9,041 bases of DNA from Chloroflexota bacterium (GTDB lineage Bacteria; Chloroflexota; Anaerolineae; B4-G1; SLSP01): positions 1 to 9,041 of the forward strand of contig JAKJAB010000012.1 of NCBI GenBank assembly GCA_022707725.1, written 5' to 3'. Made by a program: the position numbers and the translations under genes. The notes below the pieces were generated by a model. That model had not been told where the DNA came from, made no database searches, and saw nothing but the letters and a program-made list of their open reading frames with translations. Every line of letters begins with the position of its first letter. Positions within the stretch are counted from its first letter, which is position 1. Positions 5,434-9,041 of the stretch are shown piece by piece.

Positions 5434-7126
5434 GCAGTTTCTCGCGGCTCCTGTCTTCCCCGACGATGAGGAAAAGACGCGCATGGCAGCGTTGCTCAAT
5501 CCGTTGTTGCTGAGCTTGTTTGTGGTGGATGCGCTTGGCGCTTTGGCGGTTCCGCTCGTCTTTGCCGAAAAACTGGGCAGCGCTATTGCTGTTCTGCTTA
5601 TCTTCGTCGTTGCGCTTGTGGCGAAGATATCGATGCAGCAAGGCCATGTGCGACCGGCAGGTTTGGTATTCATCGCCGGCACGTGGCTTCCTATAACGAT
5701 AATTTTTCAGCTTTCCGCTCAACGCAGTTTTTCCGGCGTCCTCCTGTTCAGCAGCACTGTGATTGCCGGCCTGGTCTTGGGACGGCGGGCTGCCGTCATT
5801 GTTGCCGTTCTGAGCAGCCTCACCTCATTGCTGGTCTACATTGCGGCTGAACTGGGCCATCCGTTGCCCAATATCTTCCCTGCCCCGCAGTTGGCCAACT
5901 GGGTGACGTTTACGATTGGGCTGGTGATGGTGGTTGCGCCGTTGAACCTGGCCTTACGTAGTTTGAACGCGGCCTTGAACCGCGCGCGGAGCTACGCCGA
6001 AGAGTCAGAACGGCAGCGCCTACAGATCGTGAGCCTGGCTGAGAAAGATGCGCTAGACCTCAAACGTCGCACCGCCTACCTGGATGCCGCCACACAAATT
6101 GCCGCTGAGGTTGCCGCGGCAGAACGTGATCTATCAGTGCTGCTGCACCGTGTTGTTGAGGTGATCAGCCGGCAGTTTGGGTTCTACCATACAGCTATCT
6201 ACTTGTTGGATGATACCAGGCAGTGGGCCGTTCTGCAGGCGGCTTCCAGCGAAGGTGGGCAGCGCATGCTGCAACGCCACCACCGTCTGCGCGTCGGTGC
6301 GGAGGGCATGGTTGGGGCAGTGGCGGCTCATGGACAATACCGCATTGCGCAGGACGTCGGCGCTGATACATACTTCTATCGCAGTCCAGACTTGCTCGAA
6401 ACGCGTTCCGAGATCACCCTCCCTTTGCGCGCACGCGATGAACTTATCGGTGTGCTGGACGTGCAAAACACAGATATAGACACTTTTGTTGATGAAGACG
6501 TGCATATCTTACAGACATTGGCCGATCAGGTCGCGGTGGCTGTGAGCAACGCGCGTTTGTTGCGCCAGGTTGAGGAGAGCGTTGCGGCTGAGCGCCGCGC
6601 CTATGGCCGGGTTGTACGGGAGGCCTGGCGCGAATTGCTCAGCGCGCGTCCTAACCTGGCCTTTGCCAGTGACGAGAGCGGCGTCGCGCCCTTCACTGTC
6701 TGGGAGCCGCAGATGAAGACGGCGCTGCAGACTGGACAAGCAGTCGGCGCAGGCGACGGTTTGGCTATCCCCATCCGGATTCGCGATCAAGTCATTGGCG
6801 TGATTGACGGACGTAAACCCGATGGGACAACCTGGAAACAGCATGAAATCGACCTGTTGCAAACGCTGACCGAACAATTGAGCACGGCGTTGGAGGGCGC
6901 GCAACTTTACGAGGATACCCAACGTCGCGCCGCTCGTGAACAGTTGGCGCGTGAGATCACGGCAGAGATGCGACGCTCGTTGGACGTCACGACTGTGTTG
7001 CAAACGGCGCTCCATCAACTGCGGACTTCACTGGGTCTCACCGAAGCCGAAGTATGGATCGAGGAAACGTCTTCAGAGTCCACCTCCGTCTCCCCCCCAT
7101 CGGAGGGGATTACGGTGGGGATGTAA
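5417..7126 (+). CDS. Six-helix membrane GAF sensor, complete second GAF
   Basis: A 569-residue paralogue of the preceding gene. ATG 5417 is chosen because AAAGGA precedes it at 7 nt and the protein then opens with MWDKIKQFL, matching its neighbour; in-frame starts from 5378 would add residues that lie in the upstream gene. It overlaps the upstream coding region by 17 nt, which suggests translational coupling. PVFPDDEEKTR (12-22) leads into six predicted helices: about 26-50, 54-72, 79-99, 105-123, 126-148 and 160-181 (AGLVLGRRA between 4 and 5). The coiled coil (about 182-217) lacks the ERT-x-x-L motif of its paralogues. Main GAF about 220-385: QFGFYHTAIYLLD, LQAASSEGG, GMVGAV, ETRSEITLPL. 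Second GAF about 395-500 with VIGVIDGRKPDG. C-terminal stub (EITAEMRRSLDVTTVL), then a low-complexity Ser/Thr/Pro tail (ESTSVSPPSEG). No catalytic domain. Function is inferred as a membrane signal receptor needing a partner for output. Confidence 0.92.
   Translation: MWDKIKQFLAAPVFPDDEEKTRMAALLNPLLLSLFVVDALGALAVPLVFAEKLGSAIAVLLIFVVALVAKISMQQGHVRPAGLVFIAGTWLPITIIFQLSAQRSFSGVLLFSSTVIAGLVLGRRAAVIVAVLSSLTSLLVYIAAELGHPLPNIFPAPQLANWVTFTIGLVMVVAPLNLALRSLNAALNRARSYAEESERQRLQIVSLAEKDALDLKRRTAYLDAATQIAAEVAAAERDLSVLLHRVVEVISRQFGFYHTAIYLLDDTRQWAVLQAASSEGGQRMLQRHHRLRVGAEGMVGAVAAHGQYRIAQDVGADTYFYRSPDLLETRSEITLPLRARDELIGVLDVQNTDIDTFVDEDVHILQTLADQVAVAVSNARLLRQVEESVAAERRAYGRVVREAWRELLSARPNLAFASDESGVAPFTVWEPQMKTALQTGQAVGAGDGLAIPIRIRDQVIGVIDGRKPDGTTWKQHEIDLLQTLTEQLSTALEGAQLYEDTQRRAAREQLAREITAEMRRSLDVTTVLQTALHQLRTSLGLTEAEVWIEETSSESTSVSPPSEGITVGM
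7083..7106 (+). repeat. Small inverted repeat around a C7 run at the end of a GAF gene
   Basis: CCTCCG (7083-7088) and CGGAGG (7101-7106) form a perfect 6-bp inverted repeat. Its 12-nt loop contains seven consecutive C residues (7092-7098). It lies inside the last codons of the second six-helix gene, in the low-complexity tail. No T-tract follows, so it does not resemble an intrinsic terminator. It could fold in the mRNA shortly ahead of the next ribosome-binding site, but may be chance. Confidence 0.4.
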
Positions 7127-7130
7127 GCAT

Positions 7131-7137
7131 AGAGGGA
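7131..7137 (+). promoter_or_regulatory. Shine-Dalgarno of the third six-helix GAF gene
   Basis: AGAGGGA ends 4 nt before ATG 7142 in a 15-nt gap between genes. It differs from the GAAAGGAC block used by the two upstream paralogues. Confidence 0.65.
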
Positions 7138-7141
7138 TACG

Positions 7142-9041
7142 ATGTTCAAGTGGATCAAAAACTACTTCACATTGCCGGTATTTGAAGATGACGAACAGAC
7201 GCGGCGTGCGCGGCTCCTGATCGCCATCCTGGTGCCGCTTGCGGTGGTCACCGTTGTTACGATTTCGATTATGGTGGCGCTGAATGGTTTCCCGCGCCGA
7301 TTCGCGGATGCAAGCCCCATCTCCGCGTCAGTGTTCATCGTCGCCGCCACATTGGCAGCCTTTCCTCTTGTCCGTCGTAGATTCCCCACTGGACTGGCAA
7401 TCCTCATTCTGACCTTGCTTTGGGGGGTATGCGCCAGTTGGATCTTGTCTACAGAGGGATTGAGTGGTGGTTATACCAGTTGCGCCTTTGTGTTGGTGAT
7501 TGTGCTGGCTGGCTTGTTGTTGGGGCCGCGTGGCGCTATGGCGTATACGTGGCTGTCGCTTGTCGTCATTGTGTGGACAGCCTATGCCGAAACCCAGGGC
7601 ATGATCCCCGGTCGCACGGGCCTTGGGTTGGTGGACGTCATGATCATCTGCGTCGTCGTGCTGTTGACGGGTGTTTTCCTGCGCTATGCGATGAAGAGCA
7701 TGCAAGATGCGATCACTCGCGCCCGGCTTTCCGCGCAGGCGCAAGCAGCGGCCAACCGCGAGCTGGAAGCCATCCGCCGCTCGCTGGAAGAACGTGTAGA
7801 GGCGCGCACGCAGGATTTGCTATCCCGCTCGACGCTGTTATTGACTGCCATCGAATTGGGCCGTGCCGCGGCTTCCTTGCGCGATCTGGATGAGTTAGCG
7901 TCCCGTATGCCACAGATGATCGCCGAGCAGACGGGTTTCTATCACGTGGGCCTCTTTTTGATGGATGAATACGGAGAATTTGCCATTCTGCGCGGTACGA
8001 ATAGTCCTGAGGGACAACGCATGATGGCGCAAAATTCTCGCGTGGCGCTTGGCGCACCGGATGAACTCTTGGGTACGGTGACTGCAAAACGCGAACTCCG
8101 CGTCGCAGTGGATACCGGACCGAATGCCGTCTCATTTGCCGACTCGCTGTTCCCCCGTACCCGTTCCGAGTTGGCGTTGCCGTTGATTGCCGGGGATCGT
8201 CTGGTCGGCGCGTTGGACTTGCATAGCACAGAAAGCGATATTTTGACCGACCAGATGATTGAAGTGCTGCGCTTGTTGGCCGATCAAATTGCGATTGCGA
8301 TTGAGAGCGCGCAGCTCTTTGCCCAGAGCCAGGCCGCGCTGGCTGCGGAAATGCGCGCTTATGGTACAGTCAGTCGTGAAGCCTGGCGGGAGATAACGCA
8401 TGTTGAAGGCGCCGAAGGCGGCTTGCGCTTCCTCTCCGACGCGCCTGGTATTATCCGTCCAGCCTCCGGAGAAAAGCCTGTGGTTATGCAGCAGGCGCGA
8501 CAAACCGGGCGTAGTGTCGTCCAGCCGGCGGCTGCGGAAGTCGGGGCCACGTTAGCCGTTCCGATCCAGATCCGCGAAGGCGTCAGCATCGGCGCTTTGC
8601 GGTTGAATAAATCCAGTTGGGGTGAGGATGAAATTGCCCTGGTCGAGACGCTGACCGAACAGCTCGGAGCCGCTCTGGAAAGCGCCCGCCTGTATCAGGA
8701 GACCCAACGCCGCGAGGCGCGCGAGCGCATTACCCGTGAGATCACGGAAGACATCCGCCGCTCGGTCGATATGGAGGTCATCCTGAAATCCGCCGTGAGC
8801 AACCTCGGAGAAGCCTTGGGCGTCCCCCGTACCTACGTCCGCCTGATGTTGGGTGAAGAGTCGGCAGTCATGATGGCACCGGGCGAAGAACCCTCCCCCG
8901 TGGCCACCCCGGGCGCAGAACCGCCGGATGAACTGCCGCCGAACGAACCTTTACCCGTGGACGGCGGGCCCCCCTCTGCCATACCGGTTAACGATATGGC
9001 TGGTGGCCCCGTCACCTCAGCGGAAATGCCAGACGCCAGCA
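7142..9041 (+). CDS. Divergent six-helix membrane GAF sensor, 3'-truncated by the window
   Basis: I translated this frame by hand from ATG 7142 to the right edge: at least 633 codons with no stop, so the gene continues outside. It opens with MFKWIKNYFTLPVFEDDEQTR, matching the N-terminal motif of the two upstream paralogues. About six membrane helices follow (roughly 25-47, 57-74, 81-100, 106-123, 126-148, 161-180; AGLLLGPRG between 4 and 5). Then come a coiled coil about 181-230 (SLEERVEARTQDLL), a main GAF about 234-392 (GFYHVGLFLMDEYGEFAIL, PRTRSELALPL), a second GAF about 400-515 in which the VIDGRKPDG motif of the paralogues is replaced by GALRLNKSSWGEDE, and the usual helix-strand stub (EITEDIRRSVDMEVIL, YVRLMLGEE). 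From about residue 573 the chain becomes an acidic, proline-rich low-complexity segment (EEPSPVATPGAEPPDELPP and onward). No catalytic domain is visible, but an effector after the linker cannot be excluded. It is the most divergent of the three six-helix paralogues. Confidence 0.88.
   Translation, partial: MFKWIKNYFTLPVFEDDEQTRRARLLIAILVPLAVVTVVTISIMVALNGFPRRFADASPISASVFIVAATLAAFPLVRRRFPTGLAILILTLLWGVCASWILSTEGLSGGYTSCAFVLVIVLAGLLLGPRGAMAYTWLSLVVIVWTAYAETQGMIPGRTGLGLVDVMIICVVVLLTGVFLRYAMKSMQDAITRARLSAQAQAAANRELEAIRRSLEERVEARTQDLLSRSTLLLTAIELGRAAASLRDLDELASRMPQMIAEQTGFYHVGLFLMDEYGEFAILRGTNSPEGQRMMAQNSRVALGAPDELLGTVTAKRELRVAVDTGPNAVSFADSLFPRTRSELALPLIAGDRLVGALDLHSTESDILTDQMIEVLRLLADQIAIAIESAQLFAQSQAALAAEMRAYGTVSREAWREITHVEGAEGGLRFLSDAPGIIRPASGEKPVVMQQARQTGRSVVQPAAAEVGATLAVPIQIREGVSIGALRLNKSSWGEDEIALVETLTEQLGAALESARLYQETQRREARERITREITEDIRRSVDMEVILKSAVSNLGEALGVPRTYVRLMLGEESAVMMAPGEEPSPVATPGAEPPDELPPNEPLPVDGGPPSAIPVNDMAGGPVTSAEMPDAS

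Noticed and set aside
3423..5682. Minus-strand frames at 3423-4079 and 4678-5682 that resemble each other and span two gene junctions, with another similar one at 6509-7018
   Set aside because: Their mutual similarity looks like a conserved antisense family, but it follows from the sense genes being paralogues with the same frame relation. The sense strand carries the domain signatures.
6925..6990. Histidine-kinase-like phosphoacceptor helix (AREQLAREI, and ARERITREI in the last gene)
   Set aside because: The pattern resembles a HisKA_3 box, but there is no His at the acceptor position (Thr instead). A GAF-like helix and strand follow rather than an ATPase domain.
7083..7106. Intrinsic terminator between genes 4 and 5
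   Set aside because: The stem is only 6 bp, the loop is 12 nt, and no T-tract follows. It lies inside the coding sequence.
7118..7145. Genes 4 and 5 as one gene split by a stop, since both are in the same frame
   Set aside because: Two in-frame stops (7124-7126 and 7130-7132) separate them. Gene 5 has its own Shine-Dalgarno and the conserved N-terminal motif of this family.

Overview
The window holds five consecutive genes, all on the + strand. They are paralogous, multi-domain GAF sensor proteins; the first is cut by the left edge and the last by the right edge. None contains a recognisable output domain in the part visible here: no phospho-accepting histidine box, HATPase, GGDEF/EAL, receiver, cyclase, phosphatase or DNA-binding motif. 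GC is high overall but uneven. The repertoire (six-helix membrane domains opening with a PVF-x-DDE-x-TR motif, Cache-HAMP-GAF proteins, and GAFs carrying TRSE-x-x-LPL) is what I associate with filamentous Chloroflexota, especially Anaerolineae-like lineages. That assignment rests on recalled family resemblance, not on a database search.

Layout: (A) 1-1529, the C-terminal part of a soluble-looking multi-GAF protein whose N-terminus lies upstream. (B) 1590-3761, a transmembrane dCache-HAMP-GAF-GAF receptor. (C) 3775-5433, (D) 5417-7126 and (E) 7142-9041 onward, three receptors that each have a six-helix membrane domain, a coiled coil, a well-conserved GAF, a small degenerate GAF and a C-terminal stub resembling the first helix and strand of another GAF. 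Gene C ends 17 nt inside gene D, and the other junctions are 13-60 nt, so the five genes look like one transcription unit. Each complete gene has a good Shine-Dalgarno sequence just ahead of it. No intergenic stretch exceeds 60 nt, and I see no RNA gene, mobile element, CRISPR array or intrinsic terminator.

Working together (inference): the array combines different sensory inputs (an extracytoplasmic Cache sensor, three divergent six-helix membrane sensors, and a cytoplasmic or upstream-encoded sensor in gene A) on a common cytoplasmic chassis of coiled coil, GAF, degenerate GAF and stub. With no catalytic domain in any complete member, the proteins probably act by forming homo- or hetero-dimers, or by docking on a kinase or other effector encoded nearby. 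Sequence comparison suggests the array grew by tandem duplication with domain reshuffling: the main GAF of gene B is closest to gene A, while its second GAF is closest to genes C and D.
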